DNA from: Biomphalaria glabrata
Taxonomy: Eukaryota > Mollusca > Gastropoda > Planorbidae
Assembly: GCF_947242115.1 (NCBI RefSeq)
Contig: NC_074716.1
Location: 9,625,501-9,689,500 of the forward strand
Direction: 5' to 3'
DNA: 64,000 bases
The first letter of the stretch is position 1; each line of letters opens with the position of its first letter. This document shows positions 32,501 through 40,495 of this stretch, piece by piece. Made by a program: the position numbers and the translations under genes. The notes beneath the pieces were generated by a model, which was not told the origin of the DNA, ran no database searches, and saw only the letters and a list, made by a program, of their open reading frames with translations.

Positions 32501-35088
32501 CATTAAAATCTTATTTCCTTATTGAAATCATTTCTTCAAACCACAATGTTGATTGGCTGATAAGATAAGTACATTCATAGTCTGTGTACTCTAGTTCTTT
32601 ATTGTTATAGCCTAAGAGTTTAAGAAGTTACTTCTGCTTTTAATATTTCTGAGGATGCTAGTTTGTCTACTTCTTACTTCACGACACTTTCTCAAAGTCA
32701 AGCAAAAAGAAGCTACAGATTTCTATGACTGTGTTTTCCTTTTACTATTAAAGTAAAGACGTGAAGATGTGGCATGCACGGTTAAGAGTTGTACTTTGTT
32801 TCTACATAAACACTTGGCCAAATTATTTTTTACTTAAAATTTTCAACAATTTTGTTTTCTCCACACGAAATTTCTAAAACAATTCTTTAGCATACAAAGT
32901 CAGTGATCTGAACATGTCAAACATTTTACAAACATTTTTTTTTACTAATATAGATCTTTAAATTTTTTTTTTTTTTGAGTCATTATATTATTTATTGATT
33001 AATGATGTAAAAAATAACAGTCATTTATTGACTACCGAAACAGAGATTAGATTGTTTAAAAATATGTAGACTAAAAAATAAACTTTATATAGACTTTGTC
33101 TTCCATCACATTGTTATTCAATGTCCTTTTTGCTCCTTTCATTGAAAAGAGCTGCTACTGATTTATTAAGCCAAAAAATTAATGAATATAAGAAATATAT
33201 TTATATATAGGCCCCTATAGATAGATACTAGTTTATCGCATTCCTCCTATTGTAAAGCAATCAAAAACATAAATAAATCTAATAATAAGTATGCGTGAAT
33301 AATGTGCCTTTATCAGTTTTAATATAAAGATCTATATGATTTAATTATGTTACCAGGTATATTTTTTTAAAGATTTATTACTACAATTGTACTACTTTCA
33401 ATGGAGTGATGATGCATTTTGGAAGTTAAAATAATTCCTTTTTTGCCCAATTCAGATTGTATGTGTAGAATATCAATCCAATTTTTCATATTGAAATAAT
33501 TAAAATGTAAGCCTAAATTAGAATTCTTTTGTGTGTAGGCTTTGTCTAATTTAGTTTTTAAAAGTTTTTTTCTGGTTGCTTGTTTGTTGTTGTTTTTTAT
33601 GGCAGGGAGACAGATGGGGTATAAATGAAATTTAAAATGATTCAGTGTCAACTTCGATTTGACTTTTTTTTTGGCATTGAAATCCAATTCAGTTGAATGC
33701 GTTTTTCTACAGTATGGAACTTATTCCAGATTCAAAAGTAGAGCACATAACAAATTTAACCCAAAAATAATTTTAAAAAATTATTCATAAGCAACACTGG
33801 TTACTTGTATCACAATGTTTCTTAGACTTAGATGTGTTTTTTTTTTTTACTTTTGTGATTTGTATATGGTAATAACTTATTTAGGAATCTTACTTAAGTG
33901 CCATAGAAAAATTCGCAATTATCTTTTTCTACATATTTGCTTTATTCTATTTTGTTTTCCCTTCTGCTATGACACATCCACAGTTTGACCAATTTGATTT
34001 AGAATTAAACATGCTTTTTTTTTTCTTTGCTTATCACACTGACCACACATGCTTTTGCTGTCTTCTGTTAAGATATATATCTTCTGTTCACAGATAATAC
34101 ACAAGACGTTATACCAGCTGCTTTCACTAGTGAAGGAAATTTAACCAATGTGTCATCTAATGACCACTATGAGGGACAAGGATTAGAAACTCCAACAACA
34201 TTATCCCAAGGTTAGTTTCCAGTTCAATGCTGTCAATGCTATATTTATTATTATTATTAATACAAAATTTGAAAAAGATCAAGACGTCTGTATGCCGTGT
34301 CTGTTTTTATTGGTGAAATGTTGTTTTCAATTTTAAAAAAAAAAGTCCTTGTAATCATAAATTTCTCCTTCTCCATTCCTATTTTAGTGTTGGAAGATTA
34401 AGATGAGTAGCGCTATATCTGAGATGCACTGTATAGATCAGGCAGCTCTCATTAAAGTTTTTCTTCTTCAGGAGGGCTTTATTATATAGGCAGTGGCGTA
34501 GCTAGGGTGGGGGGAGGAGGAGGGAGAATTGGAAAATCCCCCAAATGAGTGTTTTTTACATTAAAAATTAAATATTACGCAAAAATGCAGAGGCCCCCAA
34601 AGACGTCAAGCTGCCCAGGGTCCCCAAACGATGGAAAATTCCTAGCTACAACCCTGGCTATAGGGCCAGTATTGTGTTCAGTATAGTAGACTTAGTTTTA
34701 ATATTGTATGTTACTTAAATAAATCAAAAAGTAAATCATCCCTTTTTAGTCCAAATGTCCATCATTTGAAATTGTGTGTTTTGGCTTAAGGCAACAGAAA
34801 TAAATACAGTTATTTTTTTGCAAGCGGTTTATAGTGCAGTTTGATTTCATTTGTTTTATCCTAGGAAATCATACAAGTGCTAAACAAGTGACTGTATCAC
34901 TGTTAAAGAAAGAAAATCAAATGCTTCATAAGCTCCTCTCCTGTAGGATGTGCAAGCAAGCCCCCATCAAAGAATTGTTTCTGCCCTGTGGTCACCTGTA
35001 TGCCTGTAGTGAATGCAGTCAAAAGTTACGTGAATGCCCAGCATGTCAGAAAAGAATATTAGGCACCGCCACTACATTTTTTGCTTAG
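14025..35088 (+). CDS. BIR-trypsin-like-BIR-RING protein (IAP-family E3 ligase-like), 8 coding exons
   Basis: Coding exons are 14025-15204, 16460-17191, 23220-23396, 24800-25036, 26080-26235, 28908-29075, 34094-34210 and 34865-35088. All seven introns are GT-AG and phase 1, and the sum is 2991 nt, giving 996 residues plus stop. Domain order: hydrophobic N-terminus (about 1-22); Cys- and sequon-rich region (25-190); possible membrane segment (195-209); variant BIR (about 288-350); trypsin-like domain (about 440-690) with TTSHVV (His507), SHPHG and GSSGA (Ser658); canonical BIR (about 735-812) with Cys783, Cys786, His803 and Cys810 (C-x2-C-x16-H-x6-C); C3HC4 RING (949-983) with the IAP-style tail GTATTFFA. 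In known IAPs, BIRs bind caspases or adaptors and the RING transfers ubiquitin. The fused protease-like fold and the N-terminal region are unusual. The exon chain is seen in sequence; function is inferred. Confidence 0.9.
15205..16459 (+). other. Intron 1 of the IAP-like gene
   Basis: Donor ACAG|GTGATA, acceptor TTTCTTTGCAG. It contains a copy of dispersed repeat R at about 15941-16060. Nothing else was recognised. Confidence 0.8.
15941..16060 (+). repeat. Dispersed repeat family R, partial
   Basis: Matches TTTACAAAACTTATATCAAC, CTCACTTTGTCTGTCTGT and GTACACGTTATTTC of the copy at 21253. Confidence 0.6.
16460..17191 (+). CDS. IAP-like gene, coding exon 2: trypsin-like domain, His half
   Basis: Encodes residues 394-637 after joining to exon 1 in phase 1. 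Motifs in order: NTCGSGYIVNY (glycine loop typical of trypsin-like folds), IYVQTTSHVVLDG with the presumed catalytic His507, LICLTPDL (possible Asp strand), and VISHPHGEEKMLSFGKAL. SHPHG is a feature remembered from uncharacterised invertebrate trypsin-like proteins. The exon ends TCTG|GTGAGT. The identity of the catalytic Asp cannot be settled by eye. Confidence 0.85.
17274..18181 (-). repeat. 3' LTR of LTR element copy 1
   Basis: 908 bp, near-identical to 20341-21248. It contains an internal imperfect duplication of about 130 bp around the words AGGATGTGACGT and TACATGT, and a TATA-like element read on the minus strand. Confidence 0.9.
18904..20307 (-). CDS. SAP-domain ORF of LTR element copy 1 (467 aa)
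   Basis: Starts at the second methionine, MYSTKLLNELDMKEL; the frame also runs upstream through the primer-site region into the LTR, so an earlier start is unlikely. Residues about 12-47 form a SAP motif (MKELRQELRERGLQLNGNKE and LTARLRQALLEE), a DNA-binding helix-turn-helix found in chromatin proteins and in some retroelement proteins. A coiled, polar middle, a Cys-rich segment (CAVCDCDGKPNECG) and a basic Arg-rich C-terminus (KLRRRRKRH) follow. It has no enzyme motifs. It may be a gag-like or packaging protein; it is element-encoded, not a host gene. Confidence 0.7.
   Translation of the reverse strand: MYSTKLLNELDMKELRQELRERGLQLNGNKEMLTARLRQALLEEDENPDTCQFEIKPNTMELLRTLQYKMNSVKESIKKIESEINTRFSSCNQLIKAMNENEQIATTNNKTEEQTDTIKDQTRTMMNELLNTQQYQIESTDKRATPLMNSEQLSNQECGVTDNYDRDAGDGCAVCDCDGKPNECGPQEMKRDGSCYYFNEKQNETAEETLEETYSLTEALATDKPDMSTSTSQTDQDNVGSASKPVAVDLKDFCLLSASVYERNSKLDYCTHAFDKNCTYVAMQEDCECQEIHQQALDLTEACTAIKVGVRSPGDSQGITIDIDFEVDGPLHVDCYQPAPQSSPPDSDEGDDVFDNLPSSGLAAHSQSTHRRIMLKQLVRSTALMTTAMKCNTFLCVKRLPSALIDKKARQRQRHQRNQRNIKLRRRRKRHMQSATWMAPTRSRYKPTPSPTDRPPPAFMKLHSPCC
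20341..21248 (-). repeat. 5' LTR of LTR element copy 1
   Basis: 908 bp, near-identical partner of 17274-18181, next to the primer-site-like sequence at about 20320-20340. Confidence 0.9.
21253..21470 (+). repeat. Dispersed repeat family R, best copy
   Basis: About 215 bp: TTTACAAAGCTTATATCAAC, CTCACTCTGTCTATCTGTCT, GTACACGTTATTTCTCC, TTGGATCAAGCTGAAATTTT, then an AT-rich tail TGGTAATTGATTATTTTGTT. Six or so copies lie in the window, on both strands, so it is interspersed. No coding content. Confidence 0.7.
21808..22015 (+). mobile_element. SINE family B, diverged copy
   Basis: Shares the tail block GTGCTGGCCACATGACACCC and CATTAT-TTCCC-AAGATCGC with the copies at 22695 and 25050. The tRNA-like head is degraded. 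Confidence 0.55.
22356..22600 (-). mobile_element. LINE ORF2 C-terminal fragment
   Basis: The minus frame reads GRRPKGRPRMRWIDYLEAEL and QETTEWKDVLKAG, the conserved closing block of many LINE polymerases (GRPRxRWxDxVExDL then DRxxWRxxV). Truncated on the 5' side. Confidence 0.75.
22695..22915 (+). mobile_element. tRNA-derived SINE, family B
   Basis: Head GGCGCGGTGGCTCAGTGGTA (A-box) and GGTTCGAATCC (B-box), then a body with TACCTGACATTAGCTGGGT, TTGTGCTGGCCACATGACAC and ATAGATCGCAAGG. The same order is at 25050-25330 and partly at 39925. Confidence 0.85.
23220..23396 (+). CDS. IAP-like gene, coding exon 3: trypsin-like domain, Ser half
   Basis: Encodes residues 638-696. It contains SLTCNGSSGALVITF, which fits the GxSG nucleophile motif (Ser658) of trypsin-like proteases, and so completes the domain begun in exon 2. 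Acceptor ATATCCCACAG, donor AAGAG|GTGATA. The intron between the His and Ser halves is 6 kb and holds the LTR element. No other start is needed: the phase-1 junction restores an open frame (codon GAC across the junction). Confidence 0.85.
23403..23529. repeat. (GATG)n/(GATA)n microsatellite at the donor of exon 3
   Basis: Starts within about 6 bp of the exon 3 donor (GT at 23397). The first units are GGAT, then about 23 units of GATA. Confidence 0.97.
23655..23946. repeat. 22-bp minisatellite, about 13 units
   Basis: Near-perfect tandem copies of CCTTTCTCTAGCCAGCCTCA plus GT inside intron 3. Each unit contains a pyrimidine tract followed by CTAG, resembling an acceptor, so cryptic splicing is conceivable. 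Confidence 0.97.
24248..24705 (+). repeat. Dispersed repeat family R, two copies in tandem
   Basis: One copy spans about 24248-24455 (TTTTTACAAAGCTTTAATCA, CTCACTCTGTCTGTTTGTC, GGATCAAGTTGAAATC). A second, missing the head, spans about 24510-24705 (ATTTCTCCCACGACCATTCT, GAATCAAGTTGAAACTT, TTATTTTGTTTGATATCG). Confidence 0.6.
24800..25036 (+). CDS. IAP-like gene, coding exon 4: linker and first half of canonical BIR
   Basis: Encodes residues 697-775. A Ser/Pro-rich linker (LPAPNVLSSAGVPPPQSLNG) leads into FPLYPMYSRLQKRRESLQSW, the Arg-containing first helix of a BIR, then LDPNMLAQIGFFYAG, the helix 2-3 block. It is split from the zinc-binding half by intron 4. Confidence 0.9.
25050..25330 (+). 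mobile_element. tRNA-derived SINE, family B (intron 4)
   Basis: Begins just 14 bp after the exon 4 donor. Head GGCGCAGTGGCTAAGTGATA, B-box-like GGTTTCAAATCC, body GTTGTGCTGGCCACATGCCA and GGATCGCAAGGTCTGAAAGG. Confidence 0.8.
25375..25955 (+). mobile_element. CR1/Rex-like LINE, 5'-truncated second copy (intron 4)
   Basis: Matches the last 0.6 kb of the LINE at 11480-13526: KKRAAKITITEKLSSFNV, LAMFYHANICNIL, WYGNLNIKNKNKLHRIRNAA, then the 3' UTR and AATAAAG followed by (ATT)n. About 90% alike by eye. Confidence 0.85.
26080..26235 (+). CDS. IAP-like gene, coding exon 5: zinc-binding half of canonical BIR
   Basis: Encodes residues 776-827. YGDCVRCFQCGLGLRSW and LGDDVLVEHTKFRPSCSLL carry the four zinc ligands Cys783, Cys786, His803 and Cys810 at textbook spacing, plus the GDD-x4-EH block that packs against peptide ligands in type-II BIRs. 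Donor GAAG|GTATTT. Confidence 0.92.
26417..27084. mobile_element. Possible solo LTR or repeat mosaic (intron 5)
   Basis: A higher-GC block that begins TGTCACGAATC and ends GCGTTACA, a TG...CA layout with the TGTCACG start common in gypsy LTRs. It contains a partial SINE A at about 26788-26885. No partner copy or clear target duplication was found. Confidence 0.25.
26788..26885 (+). mobile_element. SINE family A, partial copy
   Basis: CCTGGTCCTGCGGTATGCG, CGGGTTCAAACCCTGCC, CGGGAGGTTAGGACTAAGAA and ATTATCTTCAACTC match the family A body; the middle of the head is missing. Confidence 0.65.
27105..27540 (-). mobile_element. LINE C-terminal fragment, family K, copy 1
   Basis: The minus strand encodes RAARFITNEYSHLTRATPLV, SLNLESLEDRRLKSKVAII, NLIKYSERHKDKRTFLVPYA and FFPSDIRAWNGLPELA, the standard C-terminal block of CR1/Jockey-type polymerases. 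The 3' UTR reaches an AAGATAAG-type tail at 27105. Confidence 0.8.
27541..27960. mobile_element. Possible pogo/Tigger-type remnant
   Basis: CGTTTCGGATAATCGAATGT and the nearby GATTATCCGGATTAATTTGG resemble terminal sequences of Jerky/Tigger-like elements, and TGACGTCCGTATAAATGACG may be the other side. No transposase was seen. Confidence 0.3.
28042..28550 (-). mobile_element. LINE C-terminal fragment, family K, copy 2, interrupted by SINE A
   Basis: The tail block at 28042-28105 matches 27105-27165 (ACTTCAAAAAA-AAGATGATT), and 28297-28550 matches the C-terminal coding block of copy 1. The SINE A at 28110-28290 sits between them, so the SINE landed in, or was carried with, the LINE 3' UTR. 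Confidence 0.7.
28110..28290 (+). mobile_element. tRNA-derived SINE, family A (intron 5)
   Basis: Best copy of the family: CTGGTCGTGCGGTTTGCGCG (A-box region), TGGTTCAAATCCTC (B-box), GCAAGAGGTTTGGACTAGGA, and the end GACATCCGAAACATGTAAAA. Confidence 0.85.
28908..29075 (+). CDS. IAP-like gene, coding exon 6: linker
   Basis: Encodes residues 828-883. It is low-complexity and rich in Ser, Thr, Gln, Asn and Pro (DQSPAQTAAPLNDSNGLDTP; EQPSSTQSNAIGQSSLPEG). There is no fold motif. Its place is fixed by clean acceptor and donor (CTACTAG and GAAG|GTAATT) and matching phase 1 on both sides. It is probably a disordered spacer between the BIR and the RING. Confidence 0.8.
29296..29472. repeat. 21-bp minisatellite with 42-bp higher-order pattern
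   Basis: About eight units of CAATTATGTGTAAACAATTC plus A, in which AACAATTC and AACTATTC alternate, giving a 42-bp period. Located in intron 6. Confidence 0.95.
30155..30267 (+). other. Possible cryptic or alternative exon in intron 6
   Basis: A strong acceptor (TCTCTTCCTTTCAG ending at 30154) is followed by a frame that would be open if joined to exon 6 in phase 1 (GSSTVNQLSYFFTATKKLHQ and on). No good phase-1 donor follows before the 146-bp array, so it is not included in the gene model. Confidence 0.2.
30268..30740 (+). repeat. 146-bp tandem array built from a LINE zinc-knuckle 3' end
   Basis: About three units of 146 bp. Each contains a + frame LVCTRCRKICRSQLGLC; the last unit continues NHVKHCAHP and stops. 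This matches the C-terminal knuckle of the RTE-like LINE at 53402-54276 (CPGCGKIYRSQLGLRSHG). The last unit runs into what looks like that LINE's 3' end. Confidence 0.85.
30741..34093 (+). other. Rest of intron 6 of the IAP-like gene
   Basis: AT-rich DNA with poly-T runs. No transposon end, coding block or tandem array was recognised. Short frames at 30965-31219 and 33367-33687 have no domain. Confidence 0.5.
34094..34210 (+). CDS. IAP-like gene, coding exon 7: linker
   Basis: Encodes residues 884-922 (DNTQDVIPAAFTSEGNLTNV and on to TPTTLSQ). It is a polar spacer without a motif. Acceptor TGTTCACAG, donor CAAG|GTTAGT, phase 1 on both sides. Confidence 0.8.
34491..34656. mobile_element. hAT-type MITE, 166 bp (intron 7)
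   Basis: Imperfect inverted ends CAGTGGCGTAGCTAGGG and TCCTAGCTACAACCCTG. The flanks TATATAGG and GCTATAGG agree at 6 of 8 positions, which fits an aged 8-bp hAT target duplication. Confidence 0.75.
34865..35088 (+). CDS. IAP-like gene, coding exon 8: coiled lead-in and RING finger
   Basis: Encodes residues 923-996. A short helix (SLLKKENQMLHKLL) precedes the C3HC4 RING with ligands Cys949, Cys952, Cys964, His966, Cys970, Cys973, Cys980 and Cys983. The end GTATTFFA corresponds to the GTVRTFLS-type tail that IAP RINGs use for dimerisation. In known IAPs this domain is the E2-binding ubiquitin ligase module. The stop is TAG at 35086. Confidence 0.95.
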
Positions 35089-35195
35089 TAATTTATTATG
35101 TATTACATATTTTAAATTCCAATTGTATTTCTATTTCATAGATGCATGTTAATGATATTTATATTTATGGTATTTAATTAGATGTTTATTCATCA

Positions 35196-35201
35196 AATAA
35201 A
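35196..35201 (+). terminator. Poly-A signal of the IAP-like gene
   Basis: AATAAA 108 bp after the stop codon, overlapping a second AATAAT. It gives a short 3' untranslated region. Confidence 0.65.
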
Positions 35202-37363
35202 TAATACATATTTCTGGCAAATGCCTGAAAAAGTATTCTTTTTTCATATACTAATAATTATTAATAAGCTATTATATGACTGTGTCTAAGTGTCGTACCT
35301 AGTATGTATCCTGTTTTTTTCCTTTTATTCATAGTTATTATTTTTATTATTATTATTATTGTTATTAATTGATAATTATTTCATTGTTTTACTATTGATA
35401 TTTCTTTTTAAGCACTTGAGCTTCTAGAATAAAATGAATTGTTTCAATCATGATTTCATGTGCCAGACATGCATTTGGTTTGGGTCTTTGCATATTGCTG
35501 AGACATTCTTAGTGAACTTAATTAATACATGTCTACATGTTCTACATACACATTTGTTATTGGACAAAGAAATGAGTAACAAAATGAGTAACATAATAAT
35601 AAAAGTATTATAATGATTTCAGACATTTGATATTTACATCACTTAAAAATGAAATGAAAAAATAATAATTTTTTTGAAAAATGATGTCTACTGTAGATTT
35701 TAAGTAAACAAAAACATAAACACAAGCATGCCAGATAGTCTGAAAATCAATGAAATAACAATTCTTACACCGTAAACAAAATTACACAATATTCTTAAAC
35801 AGTAACAGAGGTTAATGTCATGTTAGTTTTATTTTTATATACAAAACAAAAAGTGACTTAATGCTAGACTTAAAAATGAGTTTTTTGATGTTTCTTTCTC
35901 ATCATTGTACACTTTTCACAGTACCACTGGATTTATATGGAAACAATTTTTATAGTGCTCTATCTATGTCCCATTTAGGAATAGAAACAAATATTTACCA
36001 TAGGATGAATATCATCAGGGTAAAAATATACACACTACCTGGAAATCATCAGAGGCTATTTCTTATTTATAAAAGTAATCAAATAAATACATACAAATGC
36101 ATTACTGATTTTAAGATGTACCTGTACTCAGTCCAAAGATCTCCAGATGAGGGCACACTTTTCCAGAGTAACCAATAACAAAGGACCAGTCAATAACAAG
36201 AAAAGTGTGAATGCTTCCCACAGTATAGAGAGGCAAGTTCCAGTGGTCAAGCTGGTATCTCCTGAAAGTGGTTATTACACAGTCTACGTGGCCTCATATA
36301 CCATTTTTAAAGGAAATTACTCCTGCCGTCACAATACCAGAAATAGCTAACTCCTTTTGGAAATGTTAATCTTATTGCCATTAAGTGGAAAGAAGCAAGT
36401 GGTCTATCTGAGCTCCATGGGGTGGTTCAAACCCTAGATCCTTAGGTTATACCTTTTGAGTGACAAACATTGTAAGCACAACGAGATGAGAAAACTGAAA
36501 GCTCCAATTATTTTAGTTGCCAGACTCTGAACCTCTAAGGAAATGCAAAAACGATATACCCTGCACATATGTTTGTGTTTAAAACTTTGAAATATTTGTC
36601 ACAATGCTAAATAAAACAAAACAGTCATTAATGTTGAAACTTCACTTATAAAATATTTATACTATCTTTGATATTACTATTAGTTTTAGCAACATGCAAA
36701 TAGAATTTAAGGCTTTTAAAATATAGTGTCGTCATGTTAGTAGCATGACTGAGTATTTTTGAACCAATAAATTTGTGTTGGAATTTTTTTCTCTTTCATT
36801 CTTTTGTTCATTTTGACAGGTATTTAAATATTTTACTACTTTTGCCTTATCTACAGCCACCTAGTAAATATCTTCAAAGTCTTAATTTCATTTTTCAAAT
36901 ATTTATTAGTAAGCTTAAGGTATCTTTTACAAGACCATCCTTATTACAGGGTCACTTTTATAAATCAAGATCTAGATGTAGGCTACTGTAATAAGCTAGA
37001 CCATGTGACATATCAGAAATGAGTCTATGCTATTTCAACAGCTATTATTCCATAACTAAATTTTTGTTAACTTTGAAATTGATTTTAATAGGTAATTTTA
37101 GTTACTAAATTCATGTTTGGTACCTGGCTTAATATAGCTTTTGGTCCCTTTAAAACAAGAGTCTGACAAAATAATTTCAAATATGTCTATCTAGCTCCAC
37201 CAAAAATCCTAACAGTGATTCTCACACTATATGGTTCTGACGCCTTGGTGCTATTTTAACAAGCTCCTTTTCTTTGATTATAGGCATTAAATAGGAAACT
37301 TAACAACTAAAAAAAAATAAATGTTGTGAATGGACAAAAAAAAGAGTCATGATTAATGTTTAA
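35202..37363. other. Unannotated AT-rich intergenic DNA
   Basis: No conserved frame was recognised. Small frames at 35861-36178 and 36147-36350 lack any motif. Confidence 0.5.
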
Positions 37364-39848
37364 CAGCGGTCTTCAATAGGAGTGAAAACGCCCCCAGGGA
37401 AGCAAGTTCATGAAAGTAGAGGCACTGGAAGCCAAAGGGGCGGATGGAGGCACGCTGGGCACTAAGAAGCTCTAGAAGGTGCTGGACACAAAACGGTCAG
37501 GCAGAGATGAAAAAAACTAGAGGTGCTTTGAAACAAAACAATTTTAAAATTTCGTCAAAATTAGAGCTGGCAAAGAAAAGAGCAAATTATAATTACCTTT
37601 CTTCTGATTTAAGAACAGAAACATTAAGAGATTTTTATGTTCAGGAATTCCCTTTTCTTTAATTTTTAATTGCAAGCCAGTGTTTATTATGGTTTTTAGT
37701 TCTAATATGCATTTATTACTTGATAAATAAACTAGGTAATAAGCTTTTTAAATTCTAGTTTATTTGATCAACAATACCGGTCCGGTATACCAGTAAACAA
37801 AATTATTTTAATATAATTATAATGTTAATTTAAAATGTTAAAGCTAACATTAAATAGGATATTTTAATATTTATTTAAAAATGAAAACATTGACAATGCC
37901 AGACAAGAGAAAAATGTATGCCAATGTGTTTTACTTTCCATGAAAATATTTTCAAACGAGGCGTTAAAACCAAGTCTGTTTAGGAACATATTGCAAGCAT
38001 CCTAACAAAAAGGACAAATCCAAAGATTTCAACACTGTAAGAACCTTAATGAGCAATGAAAAAATTAACACTGGACTATTTTTTTTTAAAGTTTTTTTTA
38101 AGGCAAAGCAGAAGATGGTTTAATGGCTCTTAAAAAATTGCAGAGCTTATTTTTAAAAAAAACTATTAAAAAAATAAGTCTCATGATTTTGTTAAAAAAT
38201 GACCATTCCAACATTATGAGAAGTCATTTCCACTGTGATGCATCAAGATCCCTATAAGTATTATATATATGTGATTCAAAAACAGACTGATGAAATGGCC
38301 AGTGATGTGATGCAACAAGTTATAAGGAAACTTCCAATTTCAAAATTTACTATAAAATGGATGAGTCTACATTGATCTATGATGATTGTTCATTGTTACC
38401 TGGGTATGTACAGTATTATCATGATGATAATGACGATTTTGTTTTTAAATATATACTGGTATTGACACAAAAGGTAAACCTATTTTAACTTCAGTAAAAA
38501 CTTTCTTTTTTGTTGTAAATAATGAAATTCCACTAGAAAAATGTGAGGCTTATGCAAGTGATGCGGCACCATCAATGGTTGCACACTACAAAAGCTTCAT
38601 AAGTTATATAAAAAAAGGTAGATCCAGAGATGTTTGCAATTCAATGTGTGATTTAGAGGCAACATTTTGTTGTTAACAATGATAGCCCACAACTTTGTTC
38701 CACTTTAGTCTCATTAGAAAAAATATAACTAAAATACACATCCATGTCAAAAATTAGCCTGTCTTTCAACAGTTCTGTGAAAGAAAAAAGATTAGCCACA
38801 TTTTCAACTCTTATTGTATGCTGGTTTTCTAGCTTTTGAAAGGGAATGTCTTGCTCGTTTCAATGAGCTCTGCAATAAAATTCAAGAATGTTTTGAGAGA
38901 CAGGAAAATGTATCAGTTGGTAACGACTTAAACAAGTGAAGATGGTAGGCATCTAATGCAAATGAATGAAATGAGCCTGCGTCTGCAAGGAAAGAGACTG
39001 ACCTTTATTGAATCAAAGCTAATCCTTACAAGTCTCTTTTACTGAGACATTGTTTGTCATAATGTTTGTTTGACAATCTCTCAGGACAATGTTTGTTGAT
39101 AAATGATCTGCTGCCTAACAACATTGATGTCTATGCTACTCACTTAACAATGCTCAATAAAGAAATGACAACTTGCTTCGAGGATGTCATAAATTTAAAA
39201 ATTGAAACAAGGATTGGTACATATTTTATTAAACATGTTACTGATGTTCAAATTGGATTGCAGGGAAGAAATGAGTCACAAAATTATGTTATCAGTCAAA
39301 TTAAAAGAATTCCGAGAGAGGACAAGAGGCAGAAAAGGGTATGGCTACATTTAACTGCATGTAGCCACTAGAGGAGATCTTTCCCTTGCTTTGACTAATT
39401 TAAAGCCTGACATTTCTAACATTGTCAAACAGCATGAAGTACAAAAAAAAATGTATTTTATTTAAATTTTCTATTAGCCATCTTGCCAAACTAAATCCCA
39501 CACAACTCCCCTTTGTAGACACTGCACCCACCCTTATGAAACCGTAAACCATATCCTCTTTGAATGTCCCTTCCTAATCCACTTGAGGCAGACCCTACTA
39601 CCACTCCAGCCCAACATAACCAATACCCCATACATAGTGCTGAAAAACTGAAGAGAACAGCACACTATTTTTCCTTAGCACAGTGTACAAAAAACTGGCT
39701 AGAAGAAGAGAAGAAGAAATTTGCTATCACATGTTTCTTTCTAGGCCCTAGTATTTCTCTGGGAAGGGACGGGAGTCCACTGGTGGATCTTTTAGAGAGA
39801 AAATATTTGAATAGAAGGCAGTGCGTCCAAAAGGGTTGAAGACCACTG
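37364..39848 (+). mobile_element. ZBED-like hAT transposon, decayed
   Basis: Inverted ends CAGCGGTCTTCAA on the left and TTGAAGACCACTG on the right. Inside, + frames give pieces of a ZBED5/SCAND3-type transposase in order: zinc-finger region near 37920-38050 (CVLLSMKIFSNEALKPSLFR-like), DEMASDVMQQVIRKLPISKF and MDESTLIYDD near 38290-38390, then FDNLSGQCLLINDLLPNNID and LTMLNKEMTTCFEDVINLKI at 39066-39371. Several frame breaks and stops show it is dead. A LINE-like C-terminal fragment (CTHPYETVNHILFECPFL) lies at 39480-39660. No 8-bp target duplication is clear. Confidence 0.8.
39480..39660 (+). mobile_element. LINE C-terminal knuckle fragment
   Basis: Read in shifting + frames, THTTPLCRHCTHPYETVNHI then LFECPFLIHLRQTLLP. 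It is the Cys/His closing block of a LINE polymerase lying inside the hAT remnant. Confidence 0.6.
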
Positions 39849-39924
39849 CTATAGAGGGAAAACCATATTCCAAAGGTATCTTTTTTTTTATAAGCTGAAA
39901 GAATATGGCATTTACAGAAATGTT

Positions 39925-40125
39925 AGGGCTTGGTGACTAAGTGGTTTAGTACTTGGCTTCCGAACCAAGGAAACTCAGGTTCAAATACAGGTGAAAACTG
40001 GGATTTTGAATATATCAGAATTTTTAGCTATCCCTTAATCCACCTAATTCTAAAGTAAAAGCAGACGGTTGTTGATTTGGCCACTATTCTAAGATTATTA
40101 GCAATCGTGTAACACTTTGTTTATA
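39925..40125 (+). mobile_element. SINE family B, partial copy
   Basis: TTGGTGACTAAGTGGTTTAG, TTGGCTTCCGAACCAAGG and CAGGTTCAAATACAGGTGA match the family B head. The tail is diverged. Confidence 0.5.
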
Positions 40126-40195
40126 TATTGAGAAGAACACAATAGCATTATTTTCTTAAATACTCAAAACATTATTACTTTGAGGAAAATGTATA

Positions 40196-40262
40196 CCATG
40201 TCACATTGCAAGTAAACTATGTGATACCATGTCACATTGCAAGTAAACTATGTGATACCAGT
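40196..40262. repeat. 31-bp direct duplication
   Basis: ATACCATGTCACATTGCAAG and what follows up to TATGTG is present twice in tandem. Confidence 0.9.
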
Positions 40263-40495
40263 ACAATACTCTTCTAACAGCTTCAGTAAAGTATTACAAA
40301 AAAAAAAAAAACAACATCAGATTACAGAAACACAAATTATATAACACAAATCATAATCATAAAAATTATCTAGTTAACTTCGATGTTAAAACAATTTGTA
40401 AATCGACTGAAAATATATTTCAAATTAAATTTAAAAACAAAATATTAAATATACTACTGTAGAAAACTTAAGAACAAATAGCTTGCATTCATTCA

